The notes below the pieces were generated by a model. The model was not told the DNA's origin. It searched no databases and worked only from the letters and a program-made list of their open reading frames with translations. A stretch of 64,000 nucleotides of DNA, from the NCBI GenBank assembly GCA_026120185.1, contig JANUWF010001815.1, positions 1,178,001 to 1,242,000 of the forward strand. The letters run 5' to 3'. The stretch is from Voacanga thouarsii. Its lineage: Eukaryota; Streptophyta; Magnoliopsida; Gentianales; Apocynaceae. A program made the translations under genes and the position numbers. Of this stretch, positions 24,148-36,013 are shown piece after piece; within the stretch, counting starts at the first letter, position 1, and each line of letters opens with the position of its first letter.

Positions 24148-25688
24148 ATGGCAATCACATGAAACGATATGTTGATACGCCACGTTGCCATATGGATCAA
24201 TCAGCAATGACCTTATACGCGGCACCATAATAACTAGCACTTTGATGATGCCTCAGTTTTCAAGCATTCAGTTCTTGTACGACACAGTGCGCAATGAATG
24301 GAAGTTTGTTTTTCTTATCTCTTCTCCTTTCTATTTTTGGTCCCATAATATTGTTTATTTTTGTTGTATTTATTTAGCCATTGAGGACAATGTCCAGTTT
24401 AAGTGTGGGGGAAGGATTTGATTGATAAGTCTTCTACACATATTCTTTAGCCTTCTTGGGAGCAAATTTTGTGCGAAAATTTTTCCGATTTTTTGGAGAT
24501 TTCAAGCTGTATTTTTTGTTTATTGCATGTCTTTATGGTGGATAAGAAAGGCAATCATGATTTAACTTAGGGATGACGGTAATAGGCCTTCTTTGGATAG
24601 TTTGAGCTTTTCAAGCCTATCTATTTTCATAATATCCATAGTGCCTATTTTTTAGCCTAAATTGTTGATTTCTTTCATTTAAACCCGTCACAATATTTTG
24701 GCCATTGTTTGTGCTGAGAGTTTGCATAATTTTCCAAATCATTATACTCTTGAAGGATTAAAGTATATGTATGATGAAAAAGAATGTAGGGATAAAGATC
24801 ATGACTTGTTACTTTCAGTCATGGATCAATTACGAGTGGAGTTGGGAAAAGAAAGGAAGTAGAATGGAAGAAAGAAGTTAAAAAATTGAGGAAGAAAGAA
24901 AAAAAATTTTGAGCTGAAAAATGAGAAAGAACAGCAGCAGTGAAAACAAAAGGGGAGTAAAAGAAAAGAGAATAGAAAGAAAAAAAAAGAGAAAAAAAAA
25001 GAAAAAAAGATCACAAAAGGGATAGTGATTGAACTGTAAAAGTTAAGTTCATATAAAACACTTGACACCATTGCTAGAAAATTGAATGATCTTGTGAGAA
25101 AAAGAGTTAATGACAAGAAGAGTGGAAAGAAAAAGAGAACAACGCAAGATTTGCTTGAAGTGCATAAGGTTTGTCATATAAGGTTATGGTTTGATTGATT
25201 CTTGGAATAGGAGAGCAAGAAGAGTTGGAAATTATAGATTTATTTTGGTTATCCTTTTCTTGCTAACTCTCAGTTTTTCTTTGATTTTTAATTTTCCTAT
25301 ATCCTTCGTTTGCTAAGCCACATTACAAGCCTTTAGCCTTACATTACAAGCTTAAAAGTCCTACCTGATCTAAGTAGGATCATGATATATCTCGGATTAG
25401 TGGAGAGAGTGTATGAAAAGTAAGCATATGGAATGCATATTCTTTTTGAATTGACTTCTTTCCAATGGTTTGGAAATATTATGAAGTATTGAGATGGTTC
25501 TACTAAGTCATTTATCACTACACAAGTGTTGCATTGGTTGTGAAAGATTTAGTTTCATATGTTTTATGTTCATGAATGAAGAAAGCATTGAAGATATGGT
25601 TTTGGAATTGATTGAGTGACTTGATTGAAACCTTGTGTTTTTCCTACTTGTTCTTGATACTTTGCTTGAGGACAAACAAAGAGCTAAG
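24148..25688 (+). other. Athila-type 3' non-coding region, with purine-rich tract
   Basis: No conserved ORF and no envelope-like gene is present here. It starts near GCCATTGAGGACAATGTCC and holds a strongly purine-rich strand at about 24841-25016. The same region occurs on the minus strand in the pol-less element (about 49810-51330). Confidence 0.75.
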
Positions 25689-25700
25689 TGTGGGAGAATA
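25689..25700 (+). other. Polypurine tract
   Basis: TGTGGGAGAATA lies immediately before the LTR start TGATAGGG. The same tract is found next to the LTR at 49797 on the minus strand. Confidence 0.8.
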
Positions 25701-27118
25701 TGATAGGGACTAAATTAGTCATACTTTACCTAGTTATTTGAGGGTCTTTTATAAGACATTTTGTGCAATAACTAGTCATATTCTTTCATATTTGAGATTT
25801 TACCATTGGAAAGGTATTTTGTTCATTATTTCAGATTTTTGGGTAAAACGAAGCAAAACCGTCGCGAAATAGAGTAGAGGCGGCACCAGCTGTAAGGCTG
25901 GAACTGGTGCCGGCTGAATTCTGGAACTTATGCGTAAAATTTGGAGAAAAATCGGTGAACAAGTGGAGAAGTAGAACATAGGCGGCGCCGGCTTCGAAGG
26001 ACCAAGGCGGCGTCGGCTGTGTTCTGTCCTTGAGGCGGTGTTGCGAATTTTCTACGTGTTTTTGGAAACCTGAGGAGTTTTAGTATCTTCCAACTTCTAC
26101 TCGGACAAGAACTTTATACCTAGGAGTTTAGGTACTTCTTAAGCCTATAAATAGATGAAAAACACAAGGGAAAATGGGAGAATTCATTATTCATCATAGA
26201 AAATCACTCAATCCAAGAAGGAATTCTTCAATTCAAGGAGGGTTGTACAAGAAATTTTTCAAAGGAAGAAGAAGGAGGCTTGTCTATGAATGCTTTCTTT
26301 TACTTTGTTTTCTTTTCTTGACAATGATGTTTTAATTGTTTTATTGTAATTTGACATTGGTTTAGACGTTCATGGTATTTAGAGTTATTTTATCTTTTGA
26401 TTAACTGATTGTTATTCTTGGTATTTAATTACTTGGGTTGATTGCGAGATTAATTGATTGTGCCGTTAACTTGCGTGAGAATAGGGTTGATGGTTTAAAT
26501 TGATTGATTTCATATTTGTTGCCTTTTAACTTGCCTGAAAATGGGGTTAATTGCAAGAATAGAGTAATTAAAGGTTAATTGATGTCTGACAAAATATGGA
26601 TTCAATTGGTTAATTTCATTGGTTAAGTTTGCCTGAGAATGGGACTTAATCGAAAAATTGTGTTTAATGCATCTTTTAGGTAAGACTGGTTGAGACAGAG
26701 TATGTGATACTAAGTTACCTAGAAGATAGGGATTCATGGATTGAGAAAAAAGTGAGTCTACTTTAATTCTTCATGATGCTAAGAGAATAATTAGTTATGA
26801 TAGAGGTTGGATACTTTAAAATCATGGTTGTCTAATCAATGGTTTGAATTACATAAATCTACATCCTTGACATGTATATATTTTTGTTTTTGTTTTATTT
26901 TATTTCGATTTTGTTTTATCGAGTCAGTTAAACAATGAAAGAAAGGTAGTTAATGTCTACTTATTCCTTGAGGATCGACACTCGTTTGAGCCCTATGCTC
27001 AGTTAATGATGAGTACGCTTGCTCATATGTGTGATTTGGGTTTAACGTTTTAATTTAAACTTGATTGGGAATGTGTTTAGTTTTTGTATGATTTTTATAC
27101 CCAAGTCTAGACACATCA
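25701..27118 (+). repeat. 3' LTR of Athila-type element
   Basis: Starts TGATAGGGACTA and ends GACACATCA, 1418 bp; partner of 14211-15637. GC-rich dyad modules lie at about 25876-25925 and 25975-26045. It is followed by the pentamer CATCA. Confidence 0.9.
26146..26154 (+). promoter_or_regulatory. LTR TATA box
   Basis: TATAAATAG, about 445 bp into the LTR, in a context shared by all Athila-type LTRs of the window. Confidence 0.6.
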
Positions 27119-27123
27119 CATCA
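27119..27123. other. Target-site duplication of the Athila element (right copy)
   Basis: CATCA directly after the 3' LTR. The left copy reads CATCA on the minus strand at 15638-15642, next to the inverted 5' LTR. Confidence 0.65.
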
Positions 27124-27456
27124 CAAAATTGAGGGGTTGTCTAGTCCACACTCGGCGCCTGGTCAGGCTCTTGGGACTTGCACCAGGTACGCTCTGCAGG
27201 GCGTTGTTTCTACACAATCAGCTTCCAGTTGACATCTTTCATACACCAGTCGTATGGTCCATTCTCGATCTACTTCCAGCAATGTCTATACACTATCCCA
27301 CCTTAAATAAGCTTGTAGATATGCTTGAAGATTGAGTTGGAATTATTTGAAGGGGGCTCTCGTCAAACGACTGGGCATGCTCGACTTTGTTTCGACTTCG
27401 TCCTTTCCCACTTCTTGAGCTTGATCCTTATGACCGGATTGATTCCTATCAGTAAC
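27124..27456. other. Right flank of Athila insertion, unassigned
   Basis: A short GC-rich module resembling the LTR dyads occurs at about 27149-27200. The 68-codon ORF at 27129-27335 shows no recognisable domain. Nothing else is identified. Confidence 0.4.
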
Positions 27457-28990
27457 TGATAGAGCCTAAATTAGTCATATTTTTCTTGGTTATTTGAGGC
27501 TATTTGGTGATACATTATGTTCAATAACTAGTCATATTCCTTCATATTTGAGATTTTACCATTGGAAAGGTATTTTGTTCATTATTTCAGATTTTAGGGG
27601 TAAAATAAAGTAAAAACATCCCAAAACAGAACATAAGCGGCACCGGCAAAGGTAGAGGAACTGGCGCTGGCCACACATTACAGGCACGTACTTCGAGATG
27701 ACAAAAAATTGTTGAAACAGGACCAGAATAGAACTAAATCGGCGCCGGCTCTAGCAACCAAGGCAGTGCCAGCTGTACTCTGGATAATATTGTGCTGAAA
27801 TCGAAAAAAATCAGTGAACGATTAAAGAAATAGAACATAATCGGCGTCGACTCCAGTAGGTAAGGCGGCACCGGCCGTACCCTGAGGATAAGACGGAATT
27901 TTGATTTTTCTACGCGGTTTTTGGTAATCTACAGAATTTTAGTATCTTTCTACTTCTACTCAGCTAAGAACCATACTCCAATGAGTTTAGGCACTTCCTA
28001 AGCCTATAAATAAATGGAAAACACAAGAGAAAAGGGGCGAATTCGTGGATCATAACAGAAAATCACTCAAATCAAAGGAGCAATTCTCCAAATCAAGAAG
28101 GGTTGTGCAAGAAGGTTTTCAAAGGAAGAAAAAGGAGGCTTGTCTATGAGTGCTTTTTTTACTTTGTTTTCTTTTTCTTAAACAATGATGTGTTAATTAT
28201 TTTATTGTAATTTAACATTATTTTATGTATTCAAGATTTTTAGAGTACTTGATCTTTTGATTAACTAATTATTCTTCTTGGTATTTAATTACTTGAGCTT
28301 ATTACGAGATTAATTGGTTAGTTCTTTCCATTAACTCGCTGAGACCAATGGGGTTAATGGTGGTTTCAATTTATTAACTTCATATTTCTTGTCTATTAAC
28401 TCGCCGAGACCAAGGGGGTTAATTTCTAAGAACTGGTAAGTAAAGGTTAATTAATGTTTGCCGAGGCCAATGATTTATTGGTTAATTTCATGTTTTAAAT
28501 TCACCAAGACCAAGGGAATTTAGTTAAGGATTATGTTTAATGCATCTTTTTAGGTGAATTAGTTGAGAAGAGACCAAGTGATTCTGATCTATCTAGAAGG
28601 TAGTGATTTTATGGATTGAAAAAGAAGTGAATCTATCTTAATCCTTCATGATGCTAAGAGAATAGTTAATTATGATAATGATTAAATCCTTTAAGATCAT
28701 GTTTACCGGAATAATGGTTTGAGTTACATAATTCTCCATCCTTGACATGTATATATTCTTTTATTTTATTTTATATTATTTTTCAATTTATTGAGTCGGT
28801 TAAACAATGAAAGAAAAGTGATTAATGCATACTTGTTCCTGGAGGATCGACACTCGTTTGAACCCTATGCTATGCTTAATAATGAGTACGCTTGCTCATA
28901 TATGTAATTTGGGGTTAAAATTTTAATTTTAACTTGATTGGGAGTGTTCTTATTTTTATATGATTTTTATACCCAAATAAATACGCATCA
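27457..28990 (+). repeat. 5' LTR of a second Athila-type element
   Basis: Starts TGATAGAGCC and ends ATACGCATCA, 1534 bp. It is related to the other Athila-type LTRs but clearly diverged. It is followed by a degraded Asp-type primer region, so it is a left LTR. A TATA box (TATAAATAAA) lies at 28005-28014. Confidence 0.85.
27610..27900 (+). repeat. Three diverged GC-rich repeat units in LTR
   Basis: Three units about 105 bp apart (starting near 27612, 27725 and 27830) share the pattern AGAAC..A..CGGC(A/G)CCGGC, spacer, GGC(A/G)(G/C)(C/T)..CGGC. Each unit can form a GC-rich dyad. Confidence 0.6.
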
Positions 28991-29247
28991 AGTTTTTGCC
29001 ACCATTGCCGGGGAAAAGAATCTGTGTTAATTTGTTTAATAACACTTTCCTTGCGCCAAAAACACCAAGTTTTTAGCGCCGTTGCCAGGGAACAATACCA
29101 TGAAAACTTGGATTTTGTTGATTTAATCATGTAAATAGGTAAATATGTATATATGTTCCTTGTATGAATAAGTGGTCTATTTTGTTGTTTGTATAATTGT
29201 ATTTTAATTTCACTATATATTGTAAACATGTAAATAGGTAGATACAT
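28991..29247 (+). other. Athila-type leader with two primer-site-like copies
   Basis: The first is AGTTTTTGCCACCATTGCC right after the LTR; the second is AGTTTTTAGCGCCGTTGCC at 29070-29088. The element is cut at 29248 by a chromovirus LTR fragment, so no gag follows. Confidence 0.65.
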
Positions 29248-30459
29248 TGTGAAACCCCACCTAAAGCCAACCCTAGAGTAAAGGAGTCAGGATGCATATC
29301 TTATCATTTTTCATGAATATATATATATATATTTGAATGATTTTATATGCTTTAGAATTATGATTTATAGGTTAAAAGGCTTAGTCATGCTTATTGAGTA
29401 GGAAGGGTAAAATGGTAATGTTTCTTGAGGTCAAAATAGGAAGATAGCTTTAGGATTAAATAAGAAGAATATTTGGGTGAGAAAATAAGAACAAGAGTTA
29501 GTGTGGTTAAGTGGTTAGAGCTTTGTGAATTAATCTCTAAGGTCGTAAGTTCAAATCCTATCATTTAAGTTTTTATTATGAAGACATGAAGATAATGTCC
29601 TAATCCTATCATCATTTCCTAAAAAGAATTCTAGAGGAATTCTTGTCCTTTTATTACCTCTATCTTGTCCTAATCTCTTCACCAATTAAATTTGTTCAAA
29701 ATTTGTCCAAATTCATGCTTTTAATTCCAGAAAATTCAGCAAGCATTCTTGGTCTTTAAATTTCAACAATGAATCTTGGAGGTTGGAGAATTGACTGAAA
29801 ATAGGAGAGGAGTTAGGGGAGGTTCCCAAGGGAAATTAATCACCATAGTTGAACCTTTAACCTCAACTCCATAGTATTCATATTCTTCATGGAAGAAATC
29901 TGGAAATTTTCCACATTCTTGAGCAGCCTAACCTTTGAAAATAACATACATCTTTCTTACTCATTTTTTGACAGAAAAATGGCCAATTTATTCAGCTTGA
30001 AGACTGAAATTCTAGTGCAAAATTGGACTGCACAAAAACTGCACAAACTAGGAAAAATTCTTGGCAGATTTCACTGCATAGCATCCTAGAAATGGAGTTG
30101 TTTTCTTCTATCATCAACTCAGAAAAATTCCTCTGATTTTCCTCCATAAAGAAGGCTGGAAAGAAGCTTAAAGGACCCTCAAACACCTCTCAAAAACCTC
30201 TGCAAATCGGGCTAGAATATTGCAGAAAATTGCACAGAAAAATTGCAGCATACCTTCGAACCATGAACACCATGAAACTAGAAAATTTCCAGCTTTGTAC
30301 CCTTCAAGCCTTGGCCGAAAACCACCCTTAAACCTCTATAAATTAACTCTTGTTTAGCCATGAACTAAACACCATTAACCCCTCCACTTACCTTGTACAC
30401 TTGGACTCCATAACCACACCTCAAATATCTCCTAAGATCATTCCAATCAAACTTCCATT
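29248..30459 (+). repeat. Chromovirus LTR fragment (first 1.2 kb)
   Basis: Starts TGTGAAACCCCACC and follows 7683-8760 closely up to AAACTTCCATT, then changes abruptly to unrelated sequence. It is nearer to the 7683 LTR than to the 17861 LTR. Confidence 0.85.
29497..29571 (+). other. tRNA-derived sequence inside LTR U3 (copy 3)
   Basis: A box TGGTTAAGTGG (29504-29514) and B box GTTCAAATC are both kept. One extra T lies in the anticodon stem relative to copy 1. Four of five T-stem pairs form, counting G-T. Confidence 0.55.
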
Positions 30460-30570
30460 GCTTTAATTAATTAGTCCAGATAATTTTTATTAAATCTATT
30501 ACTAGATTATGCTGATTGTCCAAGAGTAATATGTAGATTAGCCCCTGTATAGGAGAGCTCTATGTTTATA

Positions 30571-31107
30571 TCAAGGAGTTATTCCTACTACAACTTGTCT
30601 TCCTACTGATCCAGCCCATTTGTCTACAACTACCTTTCCTAAAGGATTTGGGAGTTTAGCAAAGTACTTATTACTTAATTCTAAATCCCAACTTCTTCCT
30701 GTTTTCATGGCTACTTCTAAGTATTTTCTGCTAAATGTATCTATGTTTAGCAAGTCATATTTTTCTGCATCTACTTGTAATTGTTCAAGATCTTTCATAG
30801 CTTGATCTTGTAATTCTGTTTGTCCTCTATAAGAGTCATATCCTAGAATTATTTGTCTAATTTAAATAGTTATATTCTGAGGATTCTTAGCTTGATCTAT
30901 TATCCATTGGTAAGATTGTGGGTATTTAGTTCTCCAATCTATAAAATAATTTTCCATACATCCAAATAGATTTTCTATGAAATTGGTAACTTCTTATGCT
31001 GTCATTGTATAATTACATCTATGTAATCCATTAAGTGCATCAGCTTCCCATCTATCTATTACATCTTCTCAATTTTGAGGATGAAAAGATGTCATTATTA
31101 ATTCACT
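30571..31107 (-). pseudogene. Pararetroviral coat-protein segment (duplicate copy)
   Basis: It is a direct repeat of about 33759-34268, closely similar along its length, including LPNPLGKVV and the EQLQVD stretch. It lies immediately downstream of the RNase H end, where coat protein would not be in a viral genome, so it reflects duplication or end-joining of two viral fragments. The coding frame is broken on both sides and ends near 30571; 30460-30570 holds nothing recognisable. Confidence 0.8.
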
Positions 31108-31129
31108 ACCTACTTTTTCCTACAAGAAA

Positions 31130-32770
31130 GTCAACAAACATTAGCCAACTGTTAACAGATAACTTGGAATGTGACATCTTATTATAAAATCAAACAATTG
31201 ATTTGCAAATCAATTCTTAAATTATATTCTCGTGTAGGATTTCTCAAATACATAGAGAATTTCTTTAAAACAAATATGCATGCTAGAATTCAGCATCTGT
31301 ATTAGTTACTTTACTTTTATACTGTCTGTTGCAATAGCTACTTATCTTTTCATTACTCATTTTATCTTCTTGAAATGATTTCCATTTTAAAACTCCTCCC
31401 CATCCATCCAGGCATCCATCTACTTCTACTACTATATATGCATTTAGGGGTGGTAGTTCTAAAGGTGGTAATATCCGAATTGCTTCTTTTATTTTGTTGA
31501 CTAATTTTAGGTCTTGGTCATAAAATTTTCTTTGACCATGGGACCTCGCTTTAGCATAAAAAGACCCTACTAATTTTCCAAAATTAGGAATATAAGCTCT
31601 ACAATAATTGAATAATCCTAAAAAATATTGAAGGGATTTTAGATTAGAGAAATCCACTTCTTTTTCTAAGATTAATTTGGTAATGTGATCCATCAGCTTA
31701 ATTTATCCTTTGCCAATTATGAATCCTCGAAATTCTATTTAATACTTTCCTAAAGACATTATCTTTTTTGAAAGTATTAGTCCATGTTGAATAGATAAAT
31801 CAAAGAACCTTTTTAAATGATTTATAGGTTCTTTTCTAATTTTACTAAATATCAGTATGTCACTTATGTAGCATACTATAAATGGAATTTCTTTAAAGAT
31901 GTTATCCATTTTTCTTTGGAATAATAGAACTATCTTCAACTGCATTGTCATTCAGTCTTTTATAATTATATACTATCCTACTTTTACCCCTAACAATTTC
32001 ACTACGTTACCTTACTATGAAGGCAGGAGTTCTATGTGGACTATAATTGTTTCTAATTAATCCAAATTCCAACAATTCCTTAGTGTGCATGTTGGCTTCT
32101 TCTAAATCCTTAGGATTATATTTCATGGGTTTATCCTTAATTATTATTTCAACATTTATTATATCAAAATTGCAGATTATTTTATTTTTCTACTAATGTT
32201 CTAAAGGACTTTCTCCTATAATTTTAATTTTTTCTAATTGTTGTAACATGGTCTTTATATCTTGCTTTTCACTAGCTATTTCTCCTAAATTAAAATTTAT
32301 TTCATTTGAATAACTTAATTCTAAGAAATCAAATTGTTCAAACATTTTTATTTCAAGCATTTCTATTTCCACCATATTTTTCTGCATTGTCTCTGATGGT
32401 TGGGTTTTACTTGTTAATAGTTTGAGTTCCCTACTTAAAGGAGAGCTCAATATTGTATCTGCCTATTTAAAAAAGGTTACCTTATTTCCTTCTATTATTA
32501 CACTATGGAGATTTTTTGATGAAATTCATGCCTATTATTAACAGATAGTTTATGGGTGATACCAATGTTGTTGGTAAGAGATTTTTCACTATTAAATTTG
32601 ATAGTACAATCTATCAAACTTTTATATATTTTTCTAGTATTTCCTATTGTATCTATTACTTTAGATCCTACATCTGATTTTCTAAGGTATTTTATAGGTA
32701 CTAAATCTTTATGAATATGACGCATAGTGGCACTAGTATCAATTATTCCTGAAAATATTATGGTTTGTTT
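31130..32770 (-). pseudogene. Pararetroviral protease, reverse transcriptase and RNase H
   Basis: The protease active-site region near 32740 reads IIDTSATMRHIH (D-T-S). RT segments follow at 32450-31739; the catalytic Y-x-D-D box reads YISD at about 31863, so one metal-binding Asp is lost. The connection and RNase H lie at 31693-31283 (FLGLFNYCRAYIPNFGKL, LPPLELPPLNAYIVVEVDG, GWGGVLKWK). The RNase H end near 31140-31250 is homologous to the plus-strand copy at 59869-60054. Stops and frameshifts occur throughout. Confidence 0.85.
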
Positions 32771-33408
32771 ATCAGAGAATTATATAGTACAAACAGTGTT
32801 GAGCAGGTTATTTGTCTATATTTTCCTAATGCTAGACTTTGCTCATGTTTGCAGGGTTCAAGGACAATTTCAAGACTATTTAGTTCTTCTATTATGATTC
32901 CCTTTTGTTTACTATCTTTTTTTGTGTTACATATACTATCTCAAAGGCTTTCTTCAAAATTATCTATGTATTTATGCATTATTCTTGTAGTTTTAAGATG
33001 TAAACTTACTTCTGTTTTTAAACTTACATCTTGAATTTGAACTTTTCTATGCTTTGGGACATTTCATTACCTAAGTGTTGATTGGCACAAAATCTACATG
33101 TTGCTGTACTACATGTTGTGCAATAAGTCCTATGTTTCTCAATTAAAAATTTAAACCAAATTTCACAACTATCTTTAAATTTTGTGAAATCTTGCCAATT
33201 ATGATTACATTTCTTATATTTATTGAGTTCTAAATTATATCTATAAAGAAAAAATAGGATTATTATCTAAGTTCCAATTTTCATTCATATTTTATAAATT
33301 AAGGTCCTCAAAGTCCTTATGTTTATCTAGCATGTCAGATATGCTACAATAACTCTTGATATCACTATCATTATTTGCTTCATCATCTTCTAATAATACA
33401 ATATCATA
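32771..33408 (-). pseudogene. Pararetroviral polyprotein between coat and protease (degraded)
   Basis: Minus-strand frames continue from the zinc-finger region with acidic residues (LLEDDEANNDSDI) and fragments, without a long ORF. It corresponds in position to the coat-protease linker. No motif is firmly recognised. Confidence 0.5.
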
Positions 33409-34283
33409 TTATATCTCTATATATAAAGTTGGGTAGGTGTTTAACCTTTCCCTATTTACTTTTTTATTTTTGCATTCATATGCAAAATGCCCTATTTCTC
33501 CATATATATAGCATTTACATTTTTTAGGAGATTTATGAGTTTCAAACTTCCTAATATGATTCTTCCCTGGGGCTTTTCCGTTTTGATAACAATTATTTCT
33601 TTTTAACTTCCTTGTGTTATCTTGTTTTCCTGAATAAAAAGATTGGGGACTTATTATCCTTTTGCAGTAATTATAGTTTTTTATCTGCTTGTCTATTTGG
33701 TGTTGTATACATTGTTCTTTTAAGTAATTAAAAATAAATTGGATCCTAGTAGATAGTCCTACTACAAATTGCCTTCCTACAAATTTAGCCCATTTTTCTG
33801 CAACTACCTTTCCTAAAGGATTTGGGAGTTTAGCAAAGTACTTATTACTTGATTCTAAATCCCAACTTCTTTCTATTTTCATAGCTAGTTCTAATTATTT
33901 TCTGCTAAATGTATCTATGTTTAGCAGGTCATTATCTACTTGTAATTGTTCAAGATCTTTCATAGCTTGATCTTGTAATTCTATTTGTCCGCTATAAGAG
34001 TCATATCCTAGAATTATTTGTCTGATTTGAATAGTTATATTTTGAGGATTCTCAGCTAGATCTATTATCCATTCATAAGATTGTGTGTATTTAGTTCTTC
34101 AATCTGTAAAATAATTTTTCATACGTCCTAATAGATTTTCTATGAAATTGGTTACCTATCAGCTGTCATTGTATAATTACATCTCTTTAATCCATTAAGT
34201 GCATCAGCTTCCCATCTATCTATTACAGCTTCCCAATTTTGAGGATGAAAAGATGTCATTGTTAATTTACATGAGGCACATCA
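33409..34283 (-). pseudogene. Pararetroviral coat protein with zinc knuckle
   Basis: The capsid core (LPNPLGKVVAEKW near 33820) is followed by a Lys/Arg/Asn-rich region and a C-terminal CCHC-type knuckle, CYIYGEIGHFAYEC, near 33495. The second Cys of the CX2CX4HX4C pattern is Tyr, so the finger is lost. The N-terminal part extends to 34283, where the copia element is inserted, and carries several stops. In this virus group the coat protein packages DNA and uses the knuckle for nucleic-acid binding. Confidence 0.82.
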
Positions 34284-36000
34284 TGTTAGTGTTGTGCCCT
34301 AGAGGTAATCACTTGTACATTGTATATAACATATTTTATTTTAATAAAATGCATTTTTTATCTTACAATTTCTTTTGTTTACTTTAAGTAATATAACAAT
34401 TCGATAAAGTCCCTAGTACAACACTGTGTTAAGGAAATCATGATAGAGATCATGATATGAGATTCCTACTACACTGGATGGTGTTAGTACTTAAATAGTC
34501 CCTAGTCATAGTATTAATGAAATAGGACATCATTAATGCGTTAAGACTAGCATGTGTTAGACTTCCTGATTTGATCAGGCAGTGGTTCTAATAACCGTGA
34601 GTATTGAGATACTCAAAGTTAACACATGGATGCTTGTTAATGGAACAAGTTCATTGGATGACCTAGCTTTGAGATAATCACATGGATAACTATTTAGTGC
34701 CAGTGATATAATCTCAATATAGCAAACGTGCAAGTATCCTTACGCTTGAGATCTCCAAGGTACTTTGTTTGCTGAGCCTTGTACTTTGATTCCAATCTCC
34801 GGAGCTCGATCGAGGGCCGCCTATGGGATGGATATTGGGTACATGGTGAGGTAAACGAAAGTAGTTGAGAGGGTCAATAAAGGATTCACCACTCCTAATA
34901 GTAGGGGCGAATATCTCACGACCACATGTAGGAATTACTACTTAAAAGTCCTTGGCCAAGGCAATTGTGCATTGGAAACAGTTCCAATTGATACTTATCT
35001 AGAGTAGTGGGTTCCTGGTACAAATACTATTTTATTCGGGCCAGAATTAATTCTGGGGGGAGTTGGCACTAATTCCATACTCCAAACCGAATGAGATATT
35101 GTATGGTGAAAGGAGTTGATTGCACTGAAGTTTGTTGTTGAAGGGTTCATGTCAAGCCACTTGACTTCCTGGTCTCCTAGGTGCTCATGATGTGTTGCTA
35201 GATACAACTCATGATCTGGGAATATGGGTTTATTAATTGATGAATTAATAAACCAATCCTTATTAGAATTAATAGGATTAATTCTAATTAATTATGGATT
35301 ATTAATCTCCAAGACGTTTAGATTAATTCATGTTCTCTACCAATTGACTGGGAAACCTAATAGGTCACACACAATAGAGGATTATATACTCAAGATGTTA
35401 TTTGATAACTTTGTGGGGTTAATTGAGAGAAAGAAAAATTCTTGTGGACAAATTATAATTGGTTATAATTTGTGATACAAGTTGTAATTGTGAGAACTTA
35501 ATGTTTCCAATTACAATTAGGGAATTCTAATAGGATTAGAATTCTCAATTTTGGGGAGGGAATTTCGTGTGATATATAGTAGCTAATAACACATGAAAAA
35601 CCCTATCCAATAGCTAAACAACAGACAAAAACAACAGCCACGAAAATCTTCTTCTTCTCTCTCTCGATTTTGATCTTGAACCCTAGCCACCATCCTTTTT
35701 CTGCTAGCACAGAAATTTAGTGTTTGAGTATTCCTCTGTGTGGATTACTGTTAGAGATAATCACACACTGTGATTATAGTGGTTAGACATTCAACTCAAG
35801 TGGAGGTTGATCATGAGGCTTGTTGGATCACGCCTCAACTTAAAGAAGAAATTTTTGTTCTTCAGACAATCACGCAAAGGTAAAAGCTGTTACTTTTACC
35901 CTTATTATGTCTTGTTTTCGACACATAGATGGGCCCTGGGAGAGTATCTCGTTTTATTTTTCGCTACGCCGTATAGGATACGAGCCGGAGATACCCAACA
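34284..36000 (+). repeat. 5' LTR of copia element
   Basis: TGTTAGTGTTGTGCCC to ATACCCAACA, 1717 bp. It contains a tandem ATGATAGAGATC-type 12-bp copy that is absent from the 3' LTR. A CT-rich stretch near 35655 precedes the likely R/U5 region. Confidence 0.95.
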
Positions 36001-36001
36001 G

Positions 36002-36013
36002 TGGTATCAGAGC
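36002..36013 (+). other. Primer binding site, tRNA-iMet type
   Basis: TGGTATCAGAGC, 1 bp after the LTR. Confidence 0.92.

Larger units (their letters stand above)
13257..27118. mobile_element. Athila-type Ty3/gypsy element with inverted 5' half
   Basis: Minus-strand parts: LTR 14211-15637, Asp primer site 14187-14204 and gag 13257-13980. Plus-strand parts: protease-RT 16351-17860, RNase H-integrase 22253-24147 and LTR 25701-27118. Gag stops and protease starts at the same CATGTCTG motif, at 13257-13266 (read on the minus strand) and 16348-16356. The outer 5 bp next to both LTRs are CATCA (15638-15642 on the minus strand, 27119-27123 on the plus strand). This suggests one element whose 5' half plus left flank was inverted in place. 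A solo chromovirus LTR lies in its pol. Confidence 0.75.

Noticed and set aside
24826..25116. 96-codon minus-strand ORF rich in Phe/Ser
   Set aside because: Antisense of the purine-rich tract in the Athila 3' non-coding region.
29248..30459. Second complete solo chromovirus LTR
   Set aside because: Only the first 1.2 kb of about 4.1 kb is present and the right end is abrupt, so it is a truncated fragment.
34995..35207. 70-codon minus ORF in the copia LTR
   Set aside because: Antisense within an LTR; the ORF is not kept in the 3' LTR and no domain is seen.
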